64,000 nt of DNA, taken from NCBI GenBank assembly GCA_026874595.1, contig CM049318.1, forward strand, positions 61,042,250 through 61,106,249. The letters run 5' to 3'. Positions 38,355 to 51,599 of the stretch are shown here, piece after piece. This DNA is from Sipunculus nudus. Its lineage: Eukaryota > Annelida > Sipuncula > Golfingiida > Sipunculidae. The position numbers and the translations under genes were made by a program. Every line of letters starts with the position of its first letter. The first letter of the stretch is position 1. Under the pieces are notes generated by a model. It did not search any database. It saw only the letters and a program-made list of their open reading frames with translations, and had not been told where the DNA came from.

Positions 38355-39035
38355 ACACCAAGCTGAATCCTGCTGATGAAGCATCACGTGGTTTGTCTGC
38401 TGATGGGCTGACTAAAAACTGTCGCTGGGTGAAAGGTCCAAAGTTTTTGTGGAACCATGAAAGTGAATGGCCAGAAAATTCTGAAATCTCAGATCTACTG
38501 GCAGATGACCTTGAGGTAAAAAGGGTTAAAGTATCACAAATGAGTCTGTCAACAGGTTTGCCAAAGAACACATATACTGAAAGTCCTACTGATAGACTGA
38601 TAAATTATCATTCTTCATGGTTTAAACTTAAACGAGGAGTAACATTGATACTCCATATTGCTGTTGTGGATGGTCAGAGGCCAGAAAGTGAGCCAGTCAG
38701 GAAACATCACTGTTTCAGAGCTGAATAGTGCAGAGATTTCATTATTAAAATATTGTCAAAGATCAGTGTATGCAAAGGAAATCAAAGCCTTGAGTGAAAT
38801 GAATGGTAGTGTGAAACAAAAGAGCTCAATCAGAAAGCTAGATCTTATTTTAGATTATGGTCTGCTTAGAGTAGAGGGGCGCCTGAATCGTTCTTCTCTC
38901 CCTGAGAATATGAAACACCCCGTGATAATACCTAAAGACAGCCACATTGCAACACTCATCTTAAGACAGATTCATTTGAAATCAGGACATTCAGGCAGAA
39001 ATCATATTCTGAGTTACGCAAAAGGTATTGGATAA
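38339..39035 (+). pseudogene. BEL/Pao linker and integrase zinc-binding domain
   Basis: The translation contains NTKLNPADEASRG (end of RNase H region), then in a second frame GLLRVEGRLNRSSLPENMKHP and H-x3-H-x2-H residues of the integrase N-terminal zinc site. A TAA at 39033-39035 and a frame change separate it from the catalytic core. Confidence 0.75.
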
Positions 39036-39091
39036 TACAAGAACCTTCAGCTGTTTAGAGAATTCTGTCAAAGTGTGTTACATGCTAGAAG

Positions 39092-40056
39092 TTGATATCT
39101 CCTGTGCTTGAACAGAAAATGAGTGATTTACATAAAGATAGATTAGCTGCAGATGAGCCACCATTCATTTACGTTGGGGTTGATTATTTTGGTCCATATA
39201 ATATAAAAGAGGCCGCTCTATGGTTAAACGCTTTGGTGTTCTTTTCACATGTCTCACAGTACGAGCAATACATTTGGAGGTCGCAGCATCTCTTGACACT
39301 TATTCATATATTCCTGCGTTGCGTAGGTTTATTGTCCCCCGGGGGTCAAGGGAAAAGCATCAGATCAGATTATGGAACAAATTTGGTCAGTGCAGAACAT
39401 GATCTGAGAGACGCTATTAATTCATGGAATTTATATCGGATTCATTGTGATATGTTGCAGTTGAATATTGACTGGACATTCAACCCACCTACCGGATCCC
39501 ACCATGGGGGTATATGGGAGAGGCAGATCAGGGCAGTGCGTAAAATACTGAATAGTCTGATAAAGGAACAAGGGTTAGATGATGAAGGCTTACATACTCA
39601 TTTGTGTGAAGTTGAGGCTATTGTCAACAGCAGGCCAATAACAAAATTATCTGACCAACATAATGACCTTGAAGCATTAACACCGAATCACCTATTACTG
39701 ATGAAGACCAAACCTAATCTACCTCCAGGTGTTTTTTCTAAGGATGATTTATACTGCAAGCGACGTTGGAGGCAGGTACAGTATATGAGTAACATTTTCC
39801 TGAAGCGTTGGGTGCACGAGTACATGCCATTGTTGCAAGAAAGACAATAGTGGTGCAGTATAAGGCAAAATCTCAAAGTTGGGATATTGTCTTATTGGTA
39901 GATGCTAAAGCACCAAGAAATTCTTGGCCAATGGGACGTGTGTTAGAGACAATGCCAGACAGAAAAGGGGTTGTGCGTCAAGTAAAGGTTAAAACTCAAA
40001 CATCAACTCTGGTGCGTCCTATTGACAAACTCTGTCTTGTGTTAGAAATGGACTAA
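39092..40056 (+). pseudogene. BEL/Pao integrase core and C-terminal domain
   Basis: FIYVGVDYFGPY carries the first catalytic Asp, SDYGTNLV the second, and GGIWERQIRAVRKIL the Glu. The core moves between frames around 39220-39400, where an overlapping frame ([12 protein letters not shown]) fits the family better. The C-terminal part (VGDIVLLVDAKAPRNSWPMGRV-like, in two frames) ends at TAA 40054-40056. Confidence 0.8.
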
Positions 40057-40447
40057 TGCATTTGAGAACTTGTGTAATATGGATTTTGTTGATACTTTAT
40101 TATTGTAAGGTGACTACCTGTTGATACTTAGAGTGTTTTCCATGTCTTCTATGTTTTATATCCTTTGTATATTAAGATGAAGGTTGATCATGTATTGATA
40201 TTATTAATTTAGTAGTATATTTATGTACCTGAACACGTTATGCAGAAGATTTGACATAATGAAGAGATTGAAGATTAATTTCTTAATATGTGTGCAACCA
40301 TTTTGAAGTTTGTCACTCTGAACTGTAGCCACAAGTTTAAAGAGTTAAAGTTAACTCCTTGTGAACCTATCGCGAATGTAAATTTATAAAGCGAGCTTTA
40401 ACCTGATTGTATAGCTATAATCCTATATCACAATTAGAGGGCCGGTG

Positions 40448-41152
40448 TGTGAGAGCTATTATATTATATTATTTTGTCAAGTCCTTATGGTAATTGAGGC
40501 AGAGCCACTGGTGACTAAGGTCAAGGTTGTAAACTGTTTAGTTTTATGGTAAAGACAGGAAGCTCAGCCATTTTGAAACTTGAAGTAGGCAGCCATGGTT
40601 TGTCAAGTAGTGATTTGGACAAAATACCAAGTTTTGGTAAGAATATTTACTCTTTTATATGAACCATGATGTAAAGACTATTCATTGTGTTTAATTGATT
40701 ATTTAAAGACAAAGGGTCAGCAATTCAGTCAATTTAAACTTGATTTGTTGATGCTAAAGTTTGACCACCTTGAGATTATGTCCACTCCTATCATAAATTA
40801 TACCATTCAGAACTATTATTAAAGATGCTCATTCCCTGCATAATAATTTTAGAGACTTGAGTTGATTAGACAAACTTTACTTATTTGGGACTTATTTAGT
40901 TCACATTGTATTTCTAAATATATATTGGTGTGGCATGAAGCTATTTCCTCATGATAGAGGTGCCTTTATTAATGTCCATGCTTTTGCATTGGCACTTATA
41001 CCGTAACTATTTTGTCACTTATGAAGGCACTTATCACTACTTTGTTACTTAAGGCCCTGCTACAGTGATTATTATTTATGAGTTTTCTTTGTTTGTTTCA
41101 GTAAATTGTCATGAACGCATTTACAGTTTTTGTCATTATTGGAGCCACTACA
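40448..41152 (+). repeat. 3' LTR of the BEL/Pao element
   Basis: It is 705 bp, beginning TGTGAGAGC and ending GAGCCACTACA. It is preceded by a short purine stretch (AGAGGG) that could be the polypurine tract. Confidence 0.88.
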
Positions 41153-42006
41153 AGGTCAAAGGTCAAGGTCACAGGGCCATCTGTTCACAAATTAGGTTCA
41201 AGATAATCCAACATTTCATCCCGAACTTTCCATCTTTCACACATGGCTTACTTGCCCAAAGTGGGGAAATTTGAAGATTTCGAGGTTACCTGGTCAGAGG
41301 TAAAGGTCACTTTTTAATAGCTTGGTGCAATTATCTAAATGCTGCAAGTTCAAGGATAATAAATTCAAAGATTTTTTGGTCGTAAGGTCATTAGTTAAGG
41401 TCACAGGACTGTCATTCCGAAAAATTTCTTTAAAAAAAAATCCTTATAGACAAATTCGAACGTCGAGATCAATGGGTCCCTAGTTTATGTATCTTTTCAT
41501 GAAAGTCCATTAGAAAGGGTGGATCTGACATGGACTGGATTGTATATTATTTGTGAATGGGATAACAATATTTTATGAGTATTATTTCATATACATACCT
41601 TTTAAAAAGTGAAAAGGTTGCACTGCAAATATTTTATATCCACGCGGGCCAGTATTAATCTTCTTCCTTAACTCGACAGAAAGTATGATGAATCTGATTA
41701 AGAGACCAACAGATTGTTTTTCTTAAATTTCTTAAAATTTATAATTTTTAGCATTTTTGTGTCACATGTGTTAAGAGTGAATCGAGATAATTTGCCTTAT
41801 TTTAATTTACTTGATCTATTGAATCAGTACCAGTTTGTTTTCTCAAAACTGTTGGGTCTTTGTCTTTCGTCCTGCCGTCCTGTCTAGCCATCAAACCGAA
41901 AGCCCGTCCATTAGCAGAGCTCATATCGTAATCATGAGACCGATAGCGTCATATCGGAAATAGAAATAGATATGAACAGATATAGATCCCATTTTATTGA
42001 AGGTGA
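41153..42006. other. Remainder of the split repeat, then AT-rich noncoding DNA
   Basis: 41153-41420 continues the AGGTCA-rich repeat (AGGTCAAAGGTCAAGGTCAC near 41153) interrupted by the LTR element. From about 41480 to the P450 stop nothing is recognised; this includes the 3' flank of the P450 gene. Confidence 0.5.
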
Positions 42007-45000
42007 TTACTGTCTTTCAACAATGATGACTGTGTAATCCTTGGGATAAACTTGAAGACACGCGGTAAACTCCCGAGGGTCACATGATGGCAGAGGTTGA
42101 TCTTTGACCGGCAGAAACGTAAACTTCCTCCACAAGGTGGCGATAAACAAAAAGATTGTGTTTCTGGCCACGGCTTCCCCGACACATGCACGTGTACCAA
42201 GACCAAATGGTACAAGTCTGAAAGAAGCAGATGCAGTTATATATGGACTTCTTCACATAATTTTGTTACATAGCAATAATTAAACCGAAATTTTTATAAA
42301 TTTTATCTTTACAGAATATAATTAAATATATGTTGTCTGAGAACCACTTACATACACGTTATTTTCGTACATAGCAATGGATAAAAATCATTCTGACACT
42401 TTAGCGGTTCAGACAAATAATGTTATGGCTGGATAAATCTTATTTTTATCTTTGAAACTGTACATGCAGAACAACAGTTAAACATATATTTATTGACAAA
42501 AGAAAACTATCTATACAGTATAACCACGTTTATTTGCCATTAGCTCATTCGCCAAATGCGATCGTCTCCAATTAATGTAATCCTGATGATCAATCTACGT
42601 TCTGTGTTCCTGGAGCTGGCGAAAGACAGAGGTTATACTTTATTTTGTTTTGACGTGACCCAGTTAACCTCTCACCTCTGTCTGTTTGGATGGCTGACGG
42701 GCACAAGTTTACTGTCGTCGTCAAGGAAACGTTCTGGTCTGAACACCCAGGGGTCTCCCCAGTACTGGTCATGATGCACTTCCCAGATGTTCATGATGAC
42801 CTACAAGGAACAAATGATTGAATGATACATAATTCCTTAAACCTTGAGTTATTGTTTGCCATGAGCATATATATATATAAAATATATACAATATAATTAT
42901 TACATTATATCCCACTATACACTAATCATACAATATATACAATAATCCCAAGTGATCCACTAACCAATTATGATACCAATTAATGTTATTCCCTCGAAAG
43001 GATGTAAAGGCAAACAAAAACCACATGACTCCGCTTTCATATGGGAGGGGGTTTCAGTTAGGTCAACAGAGAAAATGGTATACGACCACAGCGTGACATA
43101 TACCCTGTTTGGGTCAACTAGTATGTTGGTTTCTTTGCATACATAAATATCTCTATATAATAACCTAGGATTTAAATATTCGGACCAGTTATAAGTTTGA
43201 AAAAATGTGTTCATAATTAAGCCCTATGTCACTGGTTTCAATTTCATTGGAGGGGGAGGGATGCAATTACTTAAGCATTCGACATTTCGTAAAGCATACG
43301 ATACATTGAATAGAACCTGCAATCTACAGGGACGTTATCAATACATCTTAAAACTGTTTGGGATTACATTAACAAACTGGACTGTAGTCCGAGCCTACAA
43401 ACCTTCGCCAGGATCTGCTTATCAGTCATGAGTTCAGGTGTACAAATTCCATGTGTAAACCCTGTCATGCTTCATACGGGACTAATTGATTACTGGCAGA
43501 ACAAACGCTGCCTCTGATACCTACTATTTAACCGATTCTACCTAGGGACAAAGGAATCTCTCATAATGCCAATGGTACATAAGAATTATAATATACATGT
43601 ATAATGTTGATCCTGATTACCTCCCAAATGTAAAGGTTCCTTCCTGGTCCTCGACAAAGTTTCCTCAAAATCCGTCCGTAACATTTTGCGCAAGTTTGCT
43701 AACAAAGCAGCAGCGAACCAAGACTGATGTTGTTTCCTCGCAACAGAATGAAGTTTGTTGATTTCCAGAATAAAACTGCATCGAAACATATTGACCTTTC
43801 GTTTATCTACGAGCGTTCTCACTTTTACTTTTTCTATGACAAGTTGGTCATGTTTGTCCATGACAAACTCATGAACAAACATGTGGGAAAATACCGGTTT
43901 GAAACCCTTTATTCTTTAAGAGCAGACCAAAATATATTTATTTGTAATAGCTAGATGTTCCTTTAACAAATTAACGCTAAAACTTAAACAACAGCTCCTA
44001 TAAATTAACATATGGGGGTGTACCGTACTAACCGGCATGTCTTTTGGTATATCAAACCCGGCCAGTCTGGTTTCCCTGGTGGTCGCCCGCAGAGCCATCG
44101 TCCCAACGGATATGTACCGCAGCAGCTCGAGTACCGTGGCATTGAGGTAATGCATGTCTGGCCTGTGGTGGAGGGCTGGGTGTTGGTTCTGACCTATGAC
44201 CGCGTCTATTTCTTGCTGTAGTTTTTCTTGGACTTGTGGGTAATGTAAGCTCACCAAAACCATGGATGACACAATGGAGAATGAGGATATTGCACCTTTT
44301 AATAAAAGAATCTACTTGTTATATATTTAAGAATTCGTCTTACCTCTCATACAAGTATGCTGTAATTTATATAGAATATTCCTTGATTCCAAGGAGTAAT
44401 CCATACATGGTATTTTTCTCTCTTTCTTACTTTTCTTCTGCCCATGTTGGAGAGAAATATCTCCAATGTAGCTAAAAATGCTAAAACTGACCACGGATCA
44501 GATTACCAGGAAAAACAACTGATTTGCTACCCTTTGGATTTTAACTTAAGTTTCAAGATATTAATGTACCTTCACTATTACCTTCCCTATCGTTTAACAT
44601 TTTTCAACGCGGAATGCGTCTATAAACAGCTTATCACCTTAGAGACATTTCATTATGTAACATAACACCGCTCAAAGTTAAGACCATACATCCTCTTTAA
44701 GTTGATATACGACTTGTAAATGATGGATTTCCGGGCGAGGAGGCTTCCCTTGCGATCGCTGGCGAATGCAATATTCTAGTTAAGAATAAATATTGTGTTT
44801 TTTTATTACATAAAGACTAAGTATTGTGTTTTTAATTATATAAAGGTTAAGTTTTGTGTTTTTAATTATATTAAGGCTTGGGCAAACTTAACCCTTCTTC
44901 TCCCCTCAACTAAAGAGAGACAACCTGCTCATATATTTAGTATTTACCTGCAAGGTACATATCCTGGATCACTCCTTTGGCGTTGTCATCTTCTATAATA

Positions 45001-48000
45001 GGTTCTCCAGCAGGAGTCCGATACTTCATCTGGGCTTGTATTATTGTATCAATAAGACCTCTGTTACGCTCCTGGTCGTATGTGGCCTAGATAAAGAAAT
45101 CGAGCAAATTAAAATTTCAGTACAAGTGTAGCATCCCTTGATGTACTTTGTTTGTTCATTCATACTGTAAAATGCTAATATGTCTCTCATAAGATAGCCC
45201 CACTGTTTGTTGTTGACACTGCCTTGTGAATGAGGAGGAAGGTTTCCGTACAATATGAATATGGATAGACGGTCAAAATTTTGGTTCTCGCTTTTAATTT
45301 CGGATAAACGATGTTCGGATAAACAACGCAGTGAATTTTATTAGCTCAGCTGACTTTCAGTCATGCTGGGCTATAGCGATGGGTCTTTGTCCGTCGTCCG
45401 TCCGGCCGTCCTTCAATTAGCAAAGCACAAATCGTAACCTTAGGGTTAGGATCATGAACCTTATGCAGTCTTAGAGGTACTAAAAAGATCTCCTTGCAAA
45501 CCTGAAACTAGGTCACTGCGACCTATATTCTCTGAGTTACGGGGTGTTGTGCATCTCCAAGAATTAATTCTTTTAGCCAAAATTTTCATCCCAAACCTTC
45601 CATCTTTCACATACAGCTCACCTACTAACAGGGGAATAACCATAATTATTTTGAGGTCAAAGGTCAAGGTCACAGAACCAACGTCTTTGAAAAACATGTG
45701 GATGCATTTTATGCCAAATCTTTCATTCCAATCCTTTGATCTTTCACATATGGCTCACCCACCAAGTGGGAGAAGAATTATATAGATTTTGAGGTCACAA
45801 GGTCAAAGGTCAAGGCCACCGGATCCCCTTTAAAAGGTTGTGGACAAATTTCAAGCTAGAATTTTCATTCCAAACCTTCCAGCACCGACATATCGCTTCT
45901 CTGCCAACAGGGAAAAAGACCTGTTGATTTTGAGGTCAAAGTTCAAGTTCACAGCTCCAACTTCTTGCGTGGAGCCATTTTAAGGCAAACTTATCAACCT
46001 ATAACTTCCATCTGTCATGTATGGCTAACCTACCAATAGGTGTAGAACCCCATTGATGTTGCGTTCAAAAGGTCAGAGGTCAAGGTCACAATACTGAATT
46101 GTTCCAAATGCTTGTGAACATATTTCAAGCTAAACTCTTTATCCCAAACTTTCAGTCTTTCACATATGCCTCATCTATGCATCACTCAATTTTATTCAAG
46201 CATATGTATGGGTCTTTTTGCTTGAAGAAATAACTTATTGATTTTGGAGTCAGCTAGTCTTGACGTTAAAGGTTGCAGGTCAAAGTTATTCAAATATTGG
46301 TTGCTAAGTGATTACTCCAGTTTAAAGTGGTTAGTAGTTACCCATCACTTTAAAAAGATTCTAATTGATATGTGGGCAAAAGGCCAAGGTCATAGGTCAG
46401 GGATGGTCACAATAAATACTTATTTTGTAGACCATCTCAATTGTTCTTGTATATCTAACCATTGCACTCCAGCTGGTACATCTCACTGTGTGCCCATAAT
46501 TGTTAGTGACACTTGTGATATATGACTCTCATTTGTATCAGCTTATGGTGTGATAAGGACATATCATTAGTGCATAACAAAAACACTGTTGTCAGAATGC
46601 TTTGGCCAGGCATTAAGACTATAAGAGTAAAGTGTTAAGGTTAAACTACTGATTTATAAGAAAATGGGAACATTTTGCAGTTTGTTTAATGGAATCAGCA
46701 ATAAACTTAGTTTTCTAGATATCTGAATATTATTATACAAATCATCAGATATACCAGCGAGTGTTTGTTCTGATAATATTTGGTTCTGTACCTGGATTTA
46801 GGATGGCTTTATTTGATTACAAGACTCTTAGTGATGCTTTCTGCATTTCTTTTCTTTCAGGTTTTGCAGTTTGCCTACCCTGCTGACTCCACTGAAAGCA
46901 AGGTGATAATTAAAAAATATTGGACTTGCACTTTTTACATTTGCATGTCCATAAATCTGATATGAGAGCTCTCCAACTTGATCATGCCTTTTGAATTGTT
47001 TTAGACATTCATAACTGTAACATTCTTTGGAGCGATTGCCACAGGTTAGGTCTCTTATTGGAGGTTGTGTGATATCAAATGTCAGACTTGTCAGAAATCC
47101 ATTATGTCTGCCAGTTAGCCAGCTTAGAATTCCTTTTGCCAATGGAGTTTCTGTGATTTTTTTTTTTCAATGTTTAGTCCCTTTTAGAGGATATTTGTTG
47201 TTCAATTTCCAACCTATCAGAAATCCAATAAGGCCACCAGGAAGCCATCTTTAAATTCCTTTAGAACATATTATTTCAAGAACTATTAAAGTGAATGCAG
47301 TGGGATGTATATAAGTGTAATCTTGCATTGGACCAAAGATTTCTTAATAAATATGACCATCATTTATGAAAGCTCAGTACAGTTGGCTTGTATTGAATAA
47401 AAATTAATACAGAAGCACCCGTTTCACAATAATTCTTGCATGGATTTCCTTGATTTTTTTGCTTTATATTTAGATCTTATATTTGGCCTGTGTGGTATTC
47501 CTTTTGAGACTGACAGGTATCAAGCAAGCATTGGGATTAGTTCTTTATAGCTAAACAACCATACATTTTGCCTCAGACCATCAATTCACTGTGTTTTAAC
47601 CAGACGTATGTGATATATATTTATGTCAACGTAGAAAGTTTTAACAAAGTTGGCATATAGGTTCTTCAACAATTTGACTTGGAGTTGTGAATCGCAGCCC
47701 ATAATGCCGCAGGTCATGCTTGGCAGCTGAGCGTCATGACCCACGGGTCACTTGTTATAATAAAACACTCTGTTTCCGGTTCTCAGGTAATAACCCAAAA
47801 GTCCCATCTGTACAATAAAGCGAAGTTCTCTGAGGTTCTATCAAAATTCGTCCATTATGCCTTCGAGGCTCTAGAGGGGATCGAACTCGGTATCTGTTAG
47901 CGCAATATAGTCCAGCGCCTTAGCAAAAAAAAAAAAAGACTATCAGTATGACATATCAAAGTGTGATTTATACTTTTGATAACTCCTTTTTATCGTCGAA

Positions 48001-49868
48001 AGCTGCACCCTGCAAATCATTTCTTCTAGAAGGCGATTATAAACGTGTGCTTTGAATCTCTTGTAAATTGTCTCTTCCTCCTCCCCTTGCTGAATCTCAA
48101 ATATTGGTGATTCTGTAAAGCTAAAATTTGATGAGAATATTAGTAATAGGGCACAGATTTGCACCTGATATATATTTTTACCTTTACCTTATTCCTAAGG
48201 TGGTACACCTCAGAGTATCCCCGTTATAACAGTTGGGGGGAGGCTTCAAACAATCGCATACATCTGGTTTAACATCTGGTTTGTCAGTACTCACTTTCAT
48301 TTTGTGGAACATTTCGCCAACCGCTTTATCTCTGTTTCGGATCGCTCTTTTGAGAATCTTCGCGCTGTTAATGGGCAGCCAGCGGAGAAACGGAAGTAGG
48401 TCCAGCTCCGCACCAAATCCCGGCGTCACACACACCAGAGTGTCCTCTTCAAGCTGATTCAGAGTATCTGCCTCGTCCGATCCTCCTTTAACTCTTCGAC
48501 CCATCACCTGTCCCCACATAACAAGATAAATCTATTTATATTTTAAACTCTCAGTGCTTCATATATGTAAATATTCTTCATTTGTCTTTCATGATAACAT
48601 CAAATTTCAACTTGGCAACTCGAGATCGAAAACATATATGTGGTAAAATGCCATATAAAATGTACATAATACTTTTAGTATATAATGAAAGGCGAATAAT
48701 GAATGATGATGAAGGTCAGCCAATGATTAGAATCATATCTTAACATTAAGCCTTCAGGTTTTATAAATGCACGGTGCTAGGAATAATCCAGAAGGCATAA
48801 CCTGTCGTTAAAACATGACAGCGAATATTCTAAGTTCTATTGAACTACAGTAGCCTTGTTGCTATGGAAGTGTTCGAAATGGAGGTCTTCCGCTCGGTGG
48901 TCCCTATCTTGCAAACTCCATAAAACACACACGGACACTGATCAAGTTGGAAGTTTCTGTGTAGCTACTAGCCACCACATAAAATTTGGTGTGGATCCGG
49001 CGTATGATCCGGACACAGGAACGTTTTCAAGTAATATTCACAAATAAAGTCACATATGCACGAATTAACCTGGGAACATGGGCCGAATAAGTGAATGCAA
49101 ACACGGTTTGCGGGAGCATTCCACAATAGGGGTCCCTCACATGGCAGAGGCTTGCATTCCTTAGAATACAGATTTCTAGTTTATTTAACATACTGCAGTG
49201 ACAACCATAATTACAAACAATGATTACAAAAAGGTCTGCCCGTATGGTATTATACACAAAATATATATAAAACTACTTTTTGTACCTACCAAACATGACA
49301 TGACGTTCGTCACCGCCATTTTCAAATTGGGATGAGGGTTCACTGGTTGTTCCTTGGTTTCGCGGTATTTCTCAACAAGATCCTCCAGCACTTGTTGTAT
49401 CTCATCATTTGGATTCGCCTTTCCTTCCCCGGGTGTTTTAAGACCTGTTTGGACAACTTTACGTAGTACCTTCCAAGTTTTTCCATACTGAATGAAGGTG
49501 AGACTTTTGCGCTCGTACGTGAGCATCTTAACTATGTATGAGGCTGCTGAACGACCGACAAAGTCGTCCCCTCTCGTTACAGACGCTTCGTGGATCAGTT
49601 CCGCTGTGTTTACTACCACCATCTCCGTTCCCATCATGCTGATTGAAAATATTGCCCCGTGCTTCTGTGCAAGTTTCGACAGTCCATGGTGTAACGCAGG
49701 GGCCTGTACCTCGTTTACGTTTCCTAGCAACGGCAGACCAGGTACTGTTGGGGGATTGTTGAACCGTTTAGGTTTACGGAGTAAATATCGGTAGGTGATG
49801 ATACTGAGTATTCCCGCCAGGAGTATCTGCCACATTGTCCTTCTGGATTCGGTTGGAAAGTATTTCAT
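42007..49868 (-). CDS. Cytochrome P450, CYP2-clan-like, six exons
   Basis: Coding exons on the minus strand are 49868-49290, 48507-48295, 45086-44948, 44295-44033, 42800-42676 and 42217-42007. All introns are GT-AG and phases agree, giving 1530 nt and 509 residues with no stop. Visible are an N-terminal membrane anchor (residues 12-30), the PPTVPGLPLLGN hinge (39-50), helix C WKVLR (132-136), the K-helix ELLR (367-370), the FRPERF meander and the haem loop PFGLGTRACVG with Cys451. It acts in the ER membrane as a haem monooxygenase. The hinge and meander best fit the CYP1/2/17 group; the substrate is unknown. The I-helix reads AGAISS (310-315), without the usual acid and Thr. MWQILLAG (Met12) may be the true start. 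Confidence 0.88.
45340..46420. repeat. Dispersed AGGTCA-rich repeat in P450 intron 2
   Basis: AGGTCAAAGGTCAAGGTCA occurs at 45654-45672 and close variants at 45800 and 46070 (AGGTCAGAGGTCAAGGTCA). The repeat starts with GTCCGTCGTCCGTCCG near 45390 and shares wording with 33341-33970. The rest of intron 2 (46421-48294) is noncoding apart from the tRNA-like fragment listed separately. Confidence 0.6.
47872..47936 (-). repeat. tRNA-derived SINE-like fragment
   Basis: On the minus strand GCTAAGGCGCTGGACT resembles a Pol III A box and GAGTTCGATCCC a B box, about 35 bp apart, as in tRNA-headed SINEs. A 13-base T run lies upstream on that strand. It lacks a convincing full tRNA fold, so it is not called a tRNA gene. 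Confidence 0.4.
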
Positions 49869-49967
49869 TGAAAATTCATATTTTTACAAACAGCTTTTGC
49901 ATATCAGATTATGTTCCTATAAAAATAAAAAAAAAAAATAACGAGTACTGATTTTATTCGAAGGGAT

Positions 49968-50021
<54 letters not shown>

Positions 50022-51086
50022 TACATTTTAACCTGTCCTTACGGGCACCTCTCTACTATGGACACCTCCTATTTACGGCCACTCACGGGAGGTCCCTTGA
50101 AGCTATTTCCCGAAATCTATGACCTCCCAACTAAGGACACCTCTCTTCTGTGGGCAAAATGTCCGGCCCGTCAGTGTCCGTAATTCGGAGGTTCTACTGT
50201 ATATATAAAGTATATTCATATATGAATACAGGAAAGCTCGGCCCCAGAGACACTCGTCCCAGAGACCCTCGGCCCCAGCGACTCTCGGCACCAAAGAGAT
50301 TCGGCCCAAGGGACACTCCGCCCCACGGACACCTGGCCTCAGAGACACTCGGCCCCTAAGCAGAGGCACCCAGCAACTCTCGACCCTAGCGTCGGGGAAA
50401 CCCCTCTTTAACCCGTAGTTATCCCCTCAGGCTAGTTTTCCCATCACTTGATGAGCCACTCGGCATGGAGTTGTGCCTTAGAGGTGTACATATAGCTGAA
50501 ACAACCAAAGCTAAATTTTCCATGAATAAAACAAAAATTAAAGCATACACAAAATATATACATGAATATATATACACAGACAGTAAAACTATGCATAATT
50601 CTGAAACAATTAAAAGCAATATTTTATGAAAGTACAAATTAATGATTTTTCATATTTGATAAACATATTAAATAGAAATTGCATGTTGTTCCTCAGCGAT
50701 TCCTCGTTGACTACAGGTGTCTCTTCGTAAGCGTTTTGTGTTCGTTTATTTGAACTGCCGAACGCAGAATTAACACACAAAAGTAATTTGCGGGTAAGGC
50801 CTCGTCGTGTTTCTAGATAATATTATACACACCCTAGTGTCGCCATGATATAAAAATGATTTGTGTCTAGATATTCATTCTTCATTTGCAGTATTATTTG
50901 ATATTTATAGCAGGTTGACTAAATGGTGTCGTACCATCACCACGCGGTGGTAAACGCCAAATATATATCTATAGATGCAATAAACGCTAGGCGCCAAATG
51001 AAATCAGTGTTCGTAATATTTGTTTTCTATTACGCTGGAGTAATCTTTATAATAATTTATATAAATGAATCAAGAAACAGACGGGT
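49869..51086. other. Noncoding upstream flank of the P450 gene with simple repeats
   Basis: A (CT)n tract is at 49972-50015. A GGACACCTC-rich stretch at 50036-50199 ends TTCGGAGGTTCTACTG followed by TA, like the terminal repeat of a pogo/Tigger-type transposon. A short-period minisatellite of CTCGGCCCCAGAGACA-like units runs 50237-50370. No gene is seen. Confidence 0.5.
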
Positions 51087-51599
51087 ATAACAAGAGAAAT
51101 TGTTTTTACTAATAAGGTATTTCACAACATGCTTAACAGAAGATATAAACAGTATTAGCATATTATCGCCCATGGACACCATAACAAACTTTGATACCAA
51201 TACTGATGTTGTGAATGAAATTAATTCTCAGTTCAAAATATGTCACAATGTTTTTTCTTATTATGACAATGTGTCTACTTATTTCTTAATAATGATTCCC
51301 TGGAACATTGATTTTAAAGAGTCTTGGGATTCCTATGAAAACTCGACACACCAGTCACTTGCTACTCACACTCACAAACTCAATTATAAATAATACTTGT
51401 AAATAGTACTATTTATGATGCATATACCCGGCAACTGAGTAACTCATACAAGTGTATATATGAACATCAAGAGGAGATGTTGGTACTAGTTGTAATATCA
51501 CAGATTTTAAAAGTTTTCACCAATGTTGACCGTAAATACAGATCAAGCCTGTACGGTTTAACAAACACACAAACAACAGAATCAGCAGGCTGTGTAGAG

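Larger units (their letters stand above)
33976..41152 (+). mobile_element. BEL/Pao LTR retrotransposon, degraded
   Basis: Two related LTRs begin TGTGA and end TACA, and the 5-bp target duplication AGGTC (33971-33975 and 41153-41157) is exact. The internal DNA encodes a Pao-type gag (with the IQKFCGG-type conserved region), zinc knuckle, aspartic protease (LDTGS), RT, RNase H and integrase in the order of that superfamily, all on the + strand but broken by many stops and shifts. It is not autonomous. Confidence 0.92.

Noticed and set aside
43586-43882. 98-codon minus-strand frame inside P450 intron 4
   Set aside because: No domain, no splice need, and an intact gene model exists without it.
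47877-47926. A functional tRNA gene
   Set aside because: Only A- and B-box-like pieces are seen; acceptor and anticodon stems do not pair convincingly.
47943-48164. 73-codon minus-strand frame as an additional P450 exon
   Set aside because: Exon phases already join 48295 to 45086 in frame and this peptide does not fit the P450 alignment between helices F/G and I.
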